Shown here piece after piece: positions 24,981 to 35,880 of a stretch of 38,178 bases of DNA. The notes beneath the pieces are model-generated. The model did not search any database. It was given only the letters and a program-made list of their open reading frames with translations, and was not told the DNA's origin. The stretch's first letter is position 1. Every line of letters begins with the position of its first letter. Source of the DNA: Conidiobolus incongruus B7586. Taxonomy: Eukaryota > Entomophthoromycota > Entomophthoromycetes > Entomophthorales > Conidiobolaceae. A program made the position numbers and the translations under genes. The stretch spans positions 1-38,178 of the forward strand of contig JNEM01014827.1 in NCBI GenBank assembly GCA_000697335.1. Direction: 5' to 3'.

Positions 24981-25788
24981 TTATAATTCTTGAATGGATT
25001 TGAGAGTTTCTTCAAGTTCAGCTTTAGCACTCTTGATTTCTTGTCTTAAAGCTTCATTAGTTTCTTCTAATTCAGATTTCTCAGTTTCTAAAGCCTCAAC
25101 TTCTTGCTCTAATTTTTCAGCAAGAGCGTCTAATTCACTAGATCTAAAATAAATTTGATTGTTAAAAAAGCATTTCATCATTGATATAAAAAATTACTTC
25201 TTAGTAGCTTCATCTAATTTGGCATGAACATCCGATAATTCTTTCTTAACAGCGTTAACTTTTCTGATTAAACCATCAGCTTGGTTCTTATTAATTTCGG
25301 TTTCTTCCTTAATTGATTTAGATTGAGTAACTCTATCATGACTTTCATCAATTTGATTTTCCAAATTGATGACCATATCTTGAAATTTAGCAATCAATTC
25401 TTCTTGTTCAGCCTGTTCAGCTTGAACTTCACTTAATTGCGTTTGGGCATCGTTGGCTCTTTTCTTAGCAATTTCCACTTCATTACGAAGTCCTTCAAGT
25501 TTCTATTAAAATAAAAAAGATTAGTTAACCAAGGTAATATGTTGACCAGAATATATATATATATAAAATTATAATATACATAATCAAAATAATGAAATTT
25601 AAATTGGTTATAATATGTTATTGATAAAAATAATAATAAATACTTGAATACTATAAAGATGTGGAATGGTATGAGATGAATACAATAATTTAAAATGATT
25701 TCATTGTAAATATAGCTTAAAGCTGACTGCATGAAAATATAAGTTGATATATATTAAATACTATTGGTACCTTTTTTAAAGCTTCCAT
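24981..25788 (-). CDS. Tropomyosin, three exons
   Basis: Coiled-coil protein that runs along formin-made actin cables and supports polarised growth and cytokinesis. Exons on the minus strand: 25788-25771 (only MEALKK), 25502-25198 and 25143-24981. They give 486 nt and 161 residues, the same length as fission yeast Cdc8. The whole chain is a heptad-repeat coiled coil with no proline and regular Leu/Ile/Val/Ala core positions. The N-terminus MEALKKKLEGLRNEVEIAKK resembles the tropomyosin start MDAIKKKMQML. The end ELEETLKSIQEL matches the family C-terminus needed for head-to-tail polymerisation. The first intron is 268 nt, the longest in the window, and the first coding exon is only 18 nt, so a simple ORF search misses the start. 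Confidence 0.92.
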
Positions 25789-26839
25789 ATTAACTGACAA
25801 AAATAAAGATTAAAAAATTATCAATTATATTTAATAGATTGAATAAAAGTAATGATTTGACGTAATACGAGGATATTTTATTAACATTGAATTAAAATCA
25901 TTTTCTAATAAATTTATGGGAAAACACTTAATTTTATTTGTTAAAATTTCGCCTAAAATTCGCCTTATTTAATATAATTTGTCATTTCACATGATATTTT
26001 CAAACTGATTAACCTTAAAATGACTATAAAAATAAACAAATTCTTGATTTCACAGAGAAAATTAGTGATTCAAAAATACATGTTATATCACTCAAATTCA
26101 AATATTTCTCCAATAAAAGGATGGTTCTTAGCAGATGTTTAATACATGCTACATCAAAAAGCTATTTCTTGTTGATAATTTTATTATTCCAAAACTTAAT
26201 CTATCTTGAAATATGAGTGAGCTGGTAAATTGAATATTTTATATTTATTTTATTAAATTAATTCATATATTAAATTTATGAATTATTTTATCAAAATGCA
26301 TTTATCACTCAAAAAATAAATCCCAACTTAAAATAACAAACACCTAAAATATTCTAAAATATGCCCCAGTAAAGCACCTTTATGACATTGACTTTTGTAA
26401 CTTTATCCTCAAATTTAATAATACTTAACATCGTCTAAATATTAATTTAATTCTTTCAAAAAAGCAATAATAAAAATTATATATTTGATATTATTAACTA
26501 ATATTAAAATTTAATCAAACAGTATATAACATTAATTCTATATAATTTACTTAAATCAATTAAAATTTTCACATATATTTTATTATAATTAGATTTAATT
26601 TTTAAAGATTTGCTACAAAGAATAAATTATATAATAATTTGTAAAGATATAATAATAATTAATTAATAAAAAAATTAGCTTAAAAAGATAATATGATATT
26701 AAAAATTGAAACCTATTAAGAATTTTATGTATGACTCCTTCTTTATTTGAATATATTATCTTGTTAGTAATAGGTGAATTGTTTTGTTTCTATTATTGAA
26801 CTGAATACTAATATCATTAGTAATTAAAAAATTGTTATT
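25789..26839. other. Intergenic upstream of tropomyosin and of the small ORF
   Basis: No gene recognised. It lies between the divergent tropomyosin gene and a small plus-strand ORF, so it probably contains the tropomyosin promoter. Composition is almost uniformly AT-rich. Confidence 0.45.
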
Positions 26840-27019
26840 ATGCCTGCAGAAACTAAAAATGAATTAACTCCAGCAACCATATTCAGTGAAGCCGATTTCA
26901 CAACTATTTTAGAAACAGATATTCAGTTAAAATTACCTTCGGAAGAAAATGAAATTCTCAAACGTACCAGATTGAACGGAAAGAATAGTAAGAAATTAGA
27001 AAATGATCAGCTGGCCTAA
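26840..27019 (+). CDS. Small hypothetical protein, 59 residues
   Basis: I do not recognise this protein. The frame starts MPAETKNELTPATIFSEADF and ends at a TAA at 27017-27019. It is hydrophilic with mixed charge, has no membrane segment or signal peptide, and uses codons with C and G at third positions (CCT, GCC, TTC, CTC, GCA), unlike the AT noise around it. That contrast is the main reason for calling it. A C-terminal basic patch (LKRTRLNGKNSKK) could bind nucleic acid or act as a nuclear signal. It could be a complete microprotein, the first exon of a gene whose other exons were lost or missed, or a remnant. Confidence 0.45.
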   Translation: MPAETKNELTPATIFSEADFTTILETDIQLKLPSEENEILKRTRLNGKNSKKLENDQLA

Positions 27020-27556
27020 GTTTCAAAAAGTAACAGAGCAAATTATATTACGAAATCTACAAAGAAATTACTCTCAAATAGATTTGATAATCAGAATTGT
27101 TGACCTTTTTATTTGAGTAGGGAAAAGAGGAAAACTTGTTATTTATGCCTCTTTAAAACTAGGAAACTGGTAGTGATCGTTGTAATATATTAAAAATTTT
27201 TGCATTTGTGAATATTGCCAAGTTCCATCATGTATTAAAAGCCATATAAATTGATTTTATGAATATCATAAAAACACAATCTTTAATAATTAATTAATAC
27301 TATACACAACCTATTAGTTAGATCTATTGAGTATCAAGTTAATTATTCTATCGATAAATTAAATATATTATATCAATCATTATTTTAAAATATTCAATGT
27401 TTATTGAGAAATATTTGTATGTACGAAGTTAATTAAGCATGAATTAGAAAATACTACGCTATTATTATAAGAAATTTTAAGAATTTTGATAAAAAATGGT
27501 AGTATGGGCAATTATATAATGTTTTAATAAAAAAAATATTAACAATCAATTAAGTG
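27020..27556. other. Intergenic, no recognised feature
   Basis: AT-rich spacer between the small ORF and the 3' end of the TFIP11-like pseudogene. A short stretch at 27100-27180 has slightly more GC but no open frame. Confidence 0.45.
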
Positions 27557-29661
27557 TTATTGAGTGAATTTATCAATAACTTCATTCAACAAATCCAATT
27601 CGATTCTAAGTGTATTCAACCCCATTTAATTATAAGATAGTTTGCGGGAATGAGGTCTTCCAATTGTGAATTCAATCAAAAACCTCCTCTAAATCCAATT
27701 CTCTTTGGATACTTGCCCATTCTTTGAGAACATCACAGAACTTTAGAATGAATGCGTCTTTGAGAATTTTCTCGTTATCATGATCTCCTAGATATGTGTG
27801 CCAGTGAATGATATTCGTAATGGGGGCGATATTTTGATCTGAAGGATCTATGACAAATTCAAATTTAAGCATTTCAAAGAGTTTAGGGACAATAAACCAA
27901 TCAATTAACTGACCATATCCTTTTCATTGAATACAGATCGCCACGTCGTGAAAATGCTAAATGCATTGGGATCTTCAGGATGCCAATTGACCAGGGTGAG
28001 TCCTAATTTGCTTCGAGTCGTTTCGATGAGCGGATTCATCTGAGAGTGAATCAAGAGAAGTTAGGGATGGATGAAAGGCTCGAATGATGTAGAACTCTTC
28101 CTGGGATTTCAGTTTTCAACAGCCTGCTGGTTTTTCGGGATGATGGATTAAATAATGATGAGCTCAAAGATATGGGGTGAGATGAGTTTAGCTGGCCTCC
28201 AGACTTCCAATAAACGGTTGGCTGAATCGTAGTCTTGAGGGTTCCATTGGTTGATTAAGGTGAAGCGAATTTTTGGAAGCAATAGGTGATAGATGGGAGC
28301 ATTTTAAGGTGCCATGAATGTCATGCCAGGGTCGCTGTCCCACACCATTTCTTGTCCAGACCCATTACTTGGTGATAAATAAAGTGTGTGAGATGTGTAA
28401 AACAGATTAGAATAATTGAAGAAGAATTTCTATATATATTTTAGATCATCTTTTAAGAGATTCCTTTGAGATAGTACCATTTTGAAGTTGAGAATAATGC
28501 ATGTCACAGCGGTTTCAAGTATTTGTTACTGAGTAGTCGAATAAAAGTTGGATGTAATTTCTTGTTTTAAGATGTCATTCAAATATTGTAGATGAGAATT
28601 TACACTGAGAGACTTTCCATTTTGCAGCTGGAGAGGCTGATTTGAAATTGATAGCATTTTTAAATTTCCTGTTCAATTTTGTGTACCATTTCTAGCTCTA
28701 TATCAGCTAATTTGAACTCTTCGCCGAATATTTGGTGCTGGATTTCCATTGCGTCCAACTGATCATTCAACTCGATTAGCTCTTGCTCAAGATTGGTTTT
28801 TTCAAGCTCCACACGCTAAACCAAGGGTAGTATATCCTCTTTGGAATAAATACCAGAACTAATAACTTGAATTTTGCCTAGCTCTTTAGGTTGCGACAAG
28901 TCATTTTTATCAATTTCTGCTGTCTTAGGTTCCTTTAAACTGTTTTTTCTAACGTTTACTTAAATGACTTGAATTGAACCCTGGATTTCTTGAACTTAAT
29001 TCGTTTATTTTGCTATCCAAGCGTGAGGCCATCTTCTATTACTTCGTCAGATGAATTATCAAGCTTGTTATAACATTGCTTTTCAAGTTTTCGAGTATAT
29101 TCATCGATTTCAGAAACGCCAGCATGAGCAATACCAGCCTTCTGGTCTTTTCTGATATTGGGGAGAGTGGGCAAAGCAGGATTCTCACCCTCATTATAGC
29201 CATTTTTTTAATTTCAAACTAAACCCACTTGAAGAAGCACCCAACTTTCCATAATTTTTAAATAGTTTATGAACAGGCCTTTGGAAAGTAAGGTTTTTAC
29301 CATTACTATTTGAGGATTGTACCATTACTGGCCTATTTTCTCCTTCACGTAGTCATTCGCCTTCAATATCCTTTCCAAATATGATATTATTTTTTGGAGA
29401 ATGGGTGGCAAAAAAGGCTGTTTATATTCACTTGATAATTCTTCATTATCCATATACATAGATTGATGTGTAAAGTTAAAAAGTTTACCTCACTTCTCAT
29501 AGATGAATTTGATTCTTCATTATGATAATTTGAAAAAGTTCCATAAATATGACAATCTTTATTGGATCTCTGCTTTAATCTTGGCACCATTCATCTGAGC
29601 TTAAATCTGTTGAATAGTTATAATCTTCAATTGATTTTGATACATTAAATAAAGAATACAT
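27557..29661 (-). pseudogene. Pseudogene of TFIP11/Ntr1 (STIP) spliceosome-disassembly factor
   Basis: A decayed copy of the G-patch protein that activates the helicase Prp43 in spliceosome disassembly. Pieces lie in family order on the minus strand: an N-terminal NKDCHIYGTFSNYHNEESNS segment (29560-29495; TFIP11 has ATYGVWAERDSDDE), a G-patch-like KMGYNEGE near 29200, a coiled coil ELEKTNLEQELIELNDQL near 28815-28760, and then the GCFC domain. That domain shows LINQWNPQDYDSANRLLEVW (about 28255-28200), IHPxLLLIHSQMNPLIETT, LTLVNWHPEDP, FEMLKFEFVIDP and WHTYLGD. The C-terminal piece DxIHNWKTSFPQTIL (27674-27630) matches EEITKWYLGWKSMF. At least five in-frame stops fall at expected Trp or Gln codons, and frame changes occur near 27925 and 27620. 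Apparent introns cannot explain all breaks. An intact copy elsewhere in the genome is expected because the factor is normally essential. Confidence 0.8.
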
Positions 29662-30765
29662 TTTTTTAAGTTGGCGTTTTAATTATCAACTAAAATTGTT
29701 TATAATAATTTCTGTCGTCTATATATATTTAATTGATTATATTTAAACATACATTCTTAAATATCTATAATAATATTTAATCACTTAAAATATCAATCTG
29801 ATATATATTCTTAAATAGTATTAAATTGAATTTGATCAAAAAAAAATCCCTGTAAAAAAATTTAATTGGTAAAATGGATTAAAAAATTAAACAACAAATT
29901 ATTATTTTAACTAAATTAGGTAATAATAGGTTTAAATTTCTCTAATTATACTTATTTATTAAGTATCCAATTATAAAAATACATGACTCAAAATTATAAT
30001 ATTATTTAATTTTTTGACTTAAATTTTTTATTTCAAAAAAAAAATAATTTTTATAATTATTTAAAATATTCAATTTTAAAGTATAGTCAGATAAGAGTAA
30101 TTTTTTCAAATATATGATATATTATCAATTTAATTTAATATTATACTTTTATTTGAAAAACGTACAAATGATTAAGAATTTTATCTTGAATATGCTTTAT
30201 CAATAAACATTATTTCGATCTAAATATTAATTGGTATAATTTTGTATTATAGAATACATTTTTTATTATTTTATTGACTGGAAATGAAGTTGAATTAATG
30301 GGAAGTGCTAGTTTTGAAATGTTGATTAGGTATAATGTTATATTGTTGTGGATTATTTGACTGATATAGATACTAAGTGTTATGAGATCAAGCTTAGTTA
30401 TTGAAACTAAAATATAGATTGGTTTTAATCTAGATAATTCAGTGTAAAACTTTAAATTGCCAAACTAAGATGAACTCAAATGAATGAAGCAAGTTGAAAT
30501 CATCGAAATGTACATGCAAATATGAGAGTGGAACGCGAACCACCTGGGTAGAGAATAGACCTATTCAAAGTTTGATGAAAGAATTAATTGACATACTCAT
30601 TATTGTAAAAGTAATTTGGTTTTAGTGTGTGGTATTGAATTAGATTGATTTTATTACAGATTATTGTGATTATTTGATTTAATGTACAGTGCAAAATTGT
30701 TTATATTAGTCCGGTATGTATCGGTCTAAAGTGTATGGGAAGATAAAGATAAAGATATTGTTAGT
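29662..30765. other. Intergenic, AT-rich
   Basis: No gene recognised. From about 30480 to 30765 the sequence becomes less AT-rich and is probably the 3' UTR of the minus-strand transacylase gene. GAACGCGAACCACCTGGG at 30532-30549 looks tRNA-like at first sight but has no matching T-arm. Confidence 0.45.
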
Positions 30766-32039
30766 TTAAGCAGTAGCTGACTTTAAAACTTCAGCTTGAG
30801 CTTGGATCATTGTACCAAATTCATCTTGGCATTCTTTCGTATTGGATACACTACGAATCCAGTCCAAGGGGAAATCTTTTTTAGCCAGATTAGCCAGAAC
30901 TTTACCAGGTCCAATAGACAAGAAACTTGAGATCCCATGTTTTTTGACAAATTGAACACTTTCGAACCAGCGGACAGGGTGGTCAACTTGTTCAATAATG
31001 AGCTGAGGAATGACTCTTGTAATATCCGCTTGTGGCGTTACTTCATGTATGGGTTTACCCCATACGTTGAAAACAATAGGCACAGAAGGAACTGAGAACT
31101 GAACATTTTTAAGTGCTTCTTCCAAAGGTTGTCTGGCAGGTCGCATTAAGCTACAGTGAAATGGAGCAGAAACTGGGAGATCGACCGCTTTCAAGGCAAT
31201 TCTAAGTCTTTTAAGTTCACGGGCGGCAATATTAACACCCTCTTTGGTACCACTCAAGACACATTGGAAGGATGAGTTATAATTGGCAACCTCAACCACT
31301 TCAGAGTTAGATAATTGGCTGTTTACTTGGTGAACAACATCAAATACTCGGTTAAGATTACCCTTAGTAATAACAAGGGCGCTCATAGAGATAGGTCTAT
31401 TTAGGTTCACAACACAGTCGTGCATCGCTTGACCCCGCGTCCTGACAAGGCGAACAGCATCGGATAAATTAAGAGCGCCAGTAGCGACAAGGGCAGAAAA
31501 CTCACCAAGAGAGTGACCCATCGCATATTTGACGCTTTTTTCCATGTTGAAACCATAAGCATGTTCTAGTACACGAAGAGTTGCAATAGAGGTTGTTAAG
31601 ATCGCAGGTTGAGCATTTTCAGTTTGTGTAAGGGTGACTTGATCTCCTTCGAAAATTAATCTACTGAGATGGAATCCCAAAGCTTCGTCAGCTTCTTCAA
31701 ATACTTCTCTAGCAGCCTGATAATTCTCATAGAGATCTTTTCCCATGCCAATCACTTGAGATCCTTGACCTAGATCAATTATCTTTAGTTTACGTTACTT
31801 ATAAAGTATTATGAATAATTACCAGGAAACATGACTGCAGTATAGTTTTGGTGGAGGGCATCAGAAGTCTAAAAATAAAATAAAAATCAGAAATAAATCT
31901 TAGATGTAGTATATTTGATACATACCATAAAACGTCTAGGGATATAGCTTTTAGGATTAGAGGCAGAGTGAAATTTACTTGTTAAAGTCTTATTAAGAGA
32001 TTTTGAAAGGTGTGGGAGTTGTTTTCTGAGATGCATCAT
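30766..32039 (-). CDS. MCT1: Mitochondrial malonyl-CoA:ACP transacylase, three exons
   Basis: Moves malonyl groups from CoA to acyl carrier protein in mitochondrial type II fatty acid synthesis, the route to octanoyl-ACP and lipoate. Exons on the minus strand: 32039-31926, 31868-31823 and 31769-30766, giving 1164 nt and 387 residues. The N-terminus (MMHLRKQLPHLSKSLNKTL) is basic and free of acidic residues, fitting a mitochondrial presequence. FPGQGSQVIGMG (52-63) spans the second splice junction. The nucleophile motif GHSLGEFSAL has Ser140, TRGQAMH has the malonyl-binding Arg165, and APFHCSLM carries the catalytic His258. FLSIGPGKVLANL is the usual C-terminal GPG motif. The coding start lies two introns upstream of the long terminal exon. 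Promoter elements are listed separately. Confidence 0.95.
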
Positions 32040-32140
32040 GGTTAAAGTAAATAGTAGGACAATAGGTTATGCAGAATTGAAATAAACACTCATCAAGTAA
32101 TCAAAGTCATAAATTAGTATTTGCTCTATGGACTGTCTAA

Positions 32141-32228
32141 GTTTATATAGGGAAAAATTCGGGAATGGCAACCGAGGAAGGGTTGTACCAATAGAAGATG
32201 ATTGGATATTGAAAATGAGTGTGATTGG
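32141..32228 (-). promoter_or_regulatory. TATA box and three CCAAT boxes of the transacylase gene
   Basis: On the minus strand, CTATATAAAC at 32150-32141 is a good TATA box about 100 bases upstream of the start codon at 32039. Further upstream lie three CCAAT motifs: two on the minus strand (32205-32201 and 32228-32224) and one on the plus strand (32188-32192). In fungi CCAAT boxes are bound by the HAP complex, which controls many mitochondrial genes, so this fits a mitochondrial fatty acid synthesis gene. No footprint evidence is available here. Confidence 0.6.
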
Positions 32229-33985
32229 ATTTGGTAATATTCATTAGTAAAATTTTTTAAATGTGGAGTGACTCTGATTGAGATATGATTGAATTAACCT
32301 CGTTTGAGGGATGATCACGAAAGCTGGATCACCAATCCTTCAAGGCTATTTAGGTTATAAATAATAGCAAGTGATTTTAATGAAGCCAAATGAATCTAAA
32401 TTTTTATCAGACATAGCTCAAGCATGTTAATACTTTTTAACAAGTAATTTGTTTAAATCCGACTGCGCATTGAAGTACACATATGAATTAATTGATTTAA
32501 GTTAATTGATTAAATCATTCTGGTTGTTAAATTTTTCAAACACTTCGTTAATTTGTTTAGAAAATTGTTTATTTGAACCTGAATATTATCCTTTCATTAT
32601 CACAAGCAATATTCATTCTTCCAGTTTCATATTAATAAAGAAAACGTTTTGAGGTTCGATAACCTTGTAAAGAGTAGTTTTACTCATTCATAAGAATTTC
32701 AAGAGAAAATCCATCTTAATAGTAATACTTTATTCTAAAAATAATGACACTGAAATTCCAAAAAAAGCTTTATCCCCTTTCAAACATTTTGATTGGATAG
32801 GAATAATTCGGAAAGTTCAAGTGAAAATCTTCAATTGTTTTACATTAATTATTTATGAATTCGGAAATGCTGACTTGCTTCATTTATTACAAAAAAATGA
32901 AAAGTTATTTCATAATTGAATTTAGACTTAAATAGTTATAAATATGAACTAATTTTCTTAAAATTTTGTAATTATTAGTTAATTTCTACATTGATATTTT
33001 ATTATACATGTGAATTTGATATTTTTATCAAATTAAATGGCAACTTGGTAATATTTTAAAACTCAATTTATCACACTATATAATTCTGATCAAATTTATA
33101 GTAATATATGGTGCGACTTCTCAAACAAGTAATTACTGTGATAGTCCTTATGAGTTATTTGGTGATATTATATTAAAAACTAATAACACATCATTTTATT
33201 TTATTATTTTATTATTTTATTCTGAATAATTGTCTTTCATATTTGATATTTTACAATAATAATTATGAAGAAAAACAGCTATTATTCAATTGAAATTGAT
33301 GTACGTAAATATATGTTATAATATATTACTATTTACAATTTGACTAAATTCGATTCTAAGAGAATAGAAAAGATATATTTGTTGGAATAAAATAAATATT
33401 AAGGTTTAACAAGAAAGAAATAATATTGATTACATAAAATAAACTAATTTTGATTATTATATACTATTTAGTTTAATAGTTTATTGTTGCTTGTCTGTTT
33501 AATGGATAAATGACTTTTTGACAATTTCTCTATTAAAAATGTATAATGGTTTTAAAAGCAATATTTATATTCAATGGATATTGAAACAAGTGATAATAAA
33601 AGAATTAATAAAATATTAGTTAAATATTAAATTAAACAATTTAAACCAAGTTTTTGTATGTTTAATTGCTAAATGAAAATAATTATATAATTTAATGGAT
33701 ATTTGAAAAATTTATCAATCAGAAATAATAACTTTAATTATTATATATTCTCACATTCTCTTCCTCTGGATAAATTATAAAAAATAATCAATTCTAAGAA
33801 CCTTCATATGTATATATCATTATACAGCTATACCCTCAGATATTCATAAGTACACTTTAAATAAACTAGTGATTTCTAGCATAGAAGCCCGATTATTAGT
33901 TTCACTAATTAAAACTACACTTCTACTACCAATTATTCTATCTCTTTTCTTCAAGAAATTCTAAGAGTAACCCCTCTATTCCAGC
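32229..33985. other. Long AT-rich intergenic stretch
   Basis: No gene recognised on either strand. A slightly GC-richer patch at 32270-32350 (AACCTCGTTTGAGGG, a small hairpin, then GCTGGATCACCAATCC) has no known RNA signature. Around 33880-33985 the plus strand becomes pyrimidine-rich, as in a fungal promoter or leader, just before the broken reading frame at 34115. Confidence 0.45.
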
Positions 33986-34114
33986 GTGTTACTTAACCTA
34001 TCCTCTTGTCCCATTAAATTTATTCTATTCAGTATACTTTTTAAGCTAATAAAACTAAGTTTTGTTACAATCTTTCCTTTATTTATTTTAATCATCGTAA
34101 TATTACTTTACACC

Positions 34115-34323
34115 ATGGCTCTCACTAGCTCTAATTTCCATGATTTACAATTAGTTGCGTATAATGAACCCAATTGTCTAGCCATTGCGACCTAACTTGT
34201 CCTCATGGCCCCCAAGGTTGTAAAATATATAATCATCTATATATCTCTGACCTTAAAGATGAAATCCTACAATTGGTATTGATGCCTATCGACCATTTCC
34301 TTGCAAATACCTTTAAAATATAA
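34115..34323 (+). pseudogene. Unrecognised small coding remnant in two frames
   Basis: I do not recognise the product. An ATG in an excellent context (CACCATGG) at 34115 opens 26 codons, MALTSSNFHDLQLVAYNEPN and on to a TAA at 34193-34195. Directly after, another frame (34195-34323) stays open for 42 codons with gene-like composition: TCPHGPQGCKIYNHLYIS, then DEILQLVLMPIDHFL. The two pieces abut without a plausible GT-AG intron between them, so this looks like a frameshifted remnant or a fragment of a larger gene. Programmed frameshifting is a remote alternative. The frame also extends upstream of the ATG to 33986 as a hydrophobic stretch of doubtful coding value. Confidence 0.35.
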
Positions 34324-35677
34324 AGAATTTTATGGTTTTATTAATATTATAATGAAGGATTATATTTATCCAGTTAAAATACTTAATGTATATAATAATA
34401 TATTAAAATTATTTAAATATACTTTTATTAAGTGATGTTAAAGTAAAATTATCAATATAGTTTAATTTAAAGTTTAAATTAATATAAATAATTTTTAAGT
34501 GAATAGTATTAAATTATATTATTTAAATTGTTAATATTATTTTGAATAAAAAAATCATATTATCTAAATAATACCTTTTATGATAAATTTATATAATTTA
34601 AAATTATTAAAAAAATATTATATTTTTTGATTATTTCTGAAATCATCATAATAACGTAATAATTAAAACATAGATATTATACCTGACAATTATTATGATA
34701 ATAATCAAATATTATACAATTTTTAATACGAAAGAAGACTGAGATTATGGATAAAGAATTACTCAAATTTTGTAAGTTTGTAAATCTATATTATAACTTA
34801 ATTTATGATAATATATTATATTTCAGAATATGAAATATTAGAAGAAAATAATAAACATAAACTTATAACTCTCAGGGCTTAAACAATTTTTTACTGAATA
34901 ATCCAAGATATAATTCATTATAAAAGAGAAACAAAAAGATTAAGTTTTTAATCAAATTAAAAAAACTATATAATTAATTTTTAATAAACTTCCATATAAA
35001 GTCAAAATAACTATAAATATCAATGAAAAAAATATATAATCAACAAATGAATATAATATAAGGATGATTTCAAGATTTAGTCTTTTTTTATTACATATTA
35101 AATATTTAATTAATGCTTTTTGAATTAAAATCTAAGTGTTGATAATTATGATATATTTAGACAAATTAATATTAACATTTGAATATATTGGAGTTAAAGA
35201 ACTATTAATAATCATAATTGGATATTTTCTATATAATAATGATTTCTGATATAATATAGTATAGGCAATAGTGTATATATTATGATAAATGATATTTTAG
35301 AATATAATACTTGATAAAGTATTAAATAGTTAAACTTATTAATTTAATATTAAAAAATATTTCTTATAAAATAAAGTATATATTTAAAACTTTAAATTAA
35401 ACTCTGGTACAAAATTATCTGTATTTACTAAATAAATTTTCAGTTAAACATATATATAATAACTTATATATGTTTTTAAAACCTATCATTTTTAAAATGA
35501 TATTATTAGATCGAAAATGAGATCATATGATAAATATATTGATATTACCAAATTTTAATATATACATTATTCTTAGTTGCTTAATATTTTCTAGTACGTA
35601 GTTATTTCATAACTGAATTTAATGAACAAGTAATACATAATATTGTAGTTTCTCTATATGTATTATGAATGGTGTAA
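34324..35677. other. Extremely AT-rich, no recognised gene
   Basis: G and C are nearly absent over long runs. Between about 34735 and 35160 there are slightly more complex words (GGATGATTTCAAGATTTAG) that could be old coding sequence, but frames are closed everywhere and no family could be named. Confidence 0.45.
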
Positions 35678-35880
35678 TGTGAGGGGCAATGGCCATTGTT
35701 GTTACCTAATAGTAGGTAAGAGTTTTAGTCATTAAGACTGATCAATATAACAACATGTGTCGCAAGTAATGGGCAAATAAGGTAAAGACTCCTTGTAGAA
35801 TAGAAACTCGAGGTTAGAAATGGTGTCAAGGGTAGCACTTTACGATCTCAGAACATTTCATTTATTCTAATCTTTGAACA
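35678..35880. other. Structured GC-richer island of unknown nature
   Basis: About 200 bases with clearly higher GC stand alone in very AT-rich DNA. There is no open reading frame. Several inverted repeats nest: GTTGTTA (35698-35704) with TAACAAC (35748-35754) encloses CCTA/TAGG with the four-base loop ATAG (35705-35716) and TTAGTC/GACTGA (35725-35741), a three-way-junction shape. A palindrome CAATGGCCATTG precedes it at 35687-35698. It shows no tRNA, 5S, U-snRNA, SRP or RNase P signature that I can identify. It begins TG and ends CA, so it could also be a remnant of a transposable-element terminus. Either a non-coding RNA gene or a repeat fossil is possible. Confidence 0.35.

Noticed and set aside
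25433-25732. 99-codon minus-strand frame rich in Y, I and F overlapping tropomyosin intron 1
   Set aside because: It is intron sequence read through. The tropomyosin exons explain the conserved part.
27557-29661. Reading the TFIP11-like locus as an intact gene with many introns, or with a recoded stop codon
   Set aside because: Stops fall inside conserved blocks without GT-AG pairs around them, and every other gene in the window uses the standard code with no internal stops.
30525-30560. tRNA-like GAACGCGAACCACCTGGGTAG segment
   Set aside because: No acceptor stem or T-loop GGTTCRA motif can be paired with it.
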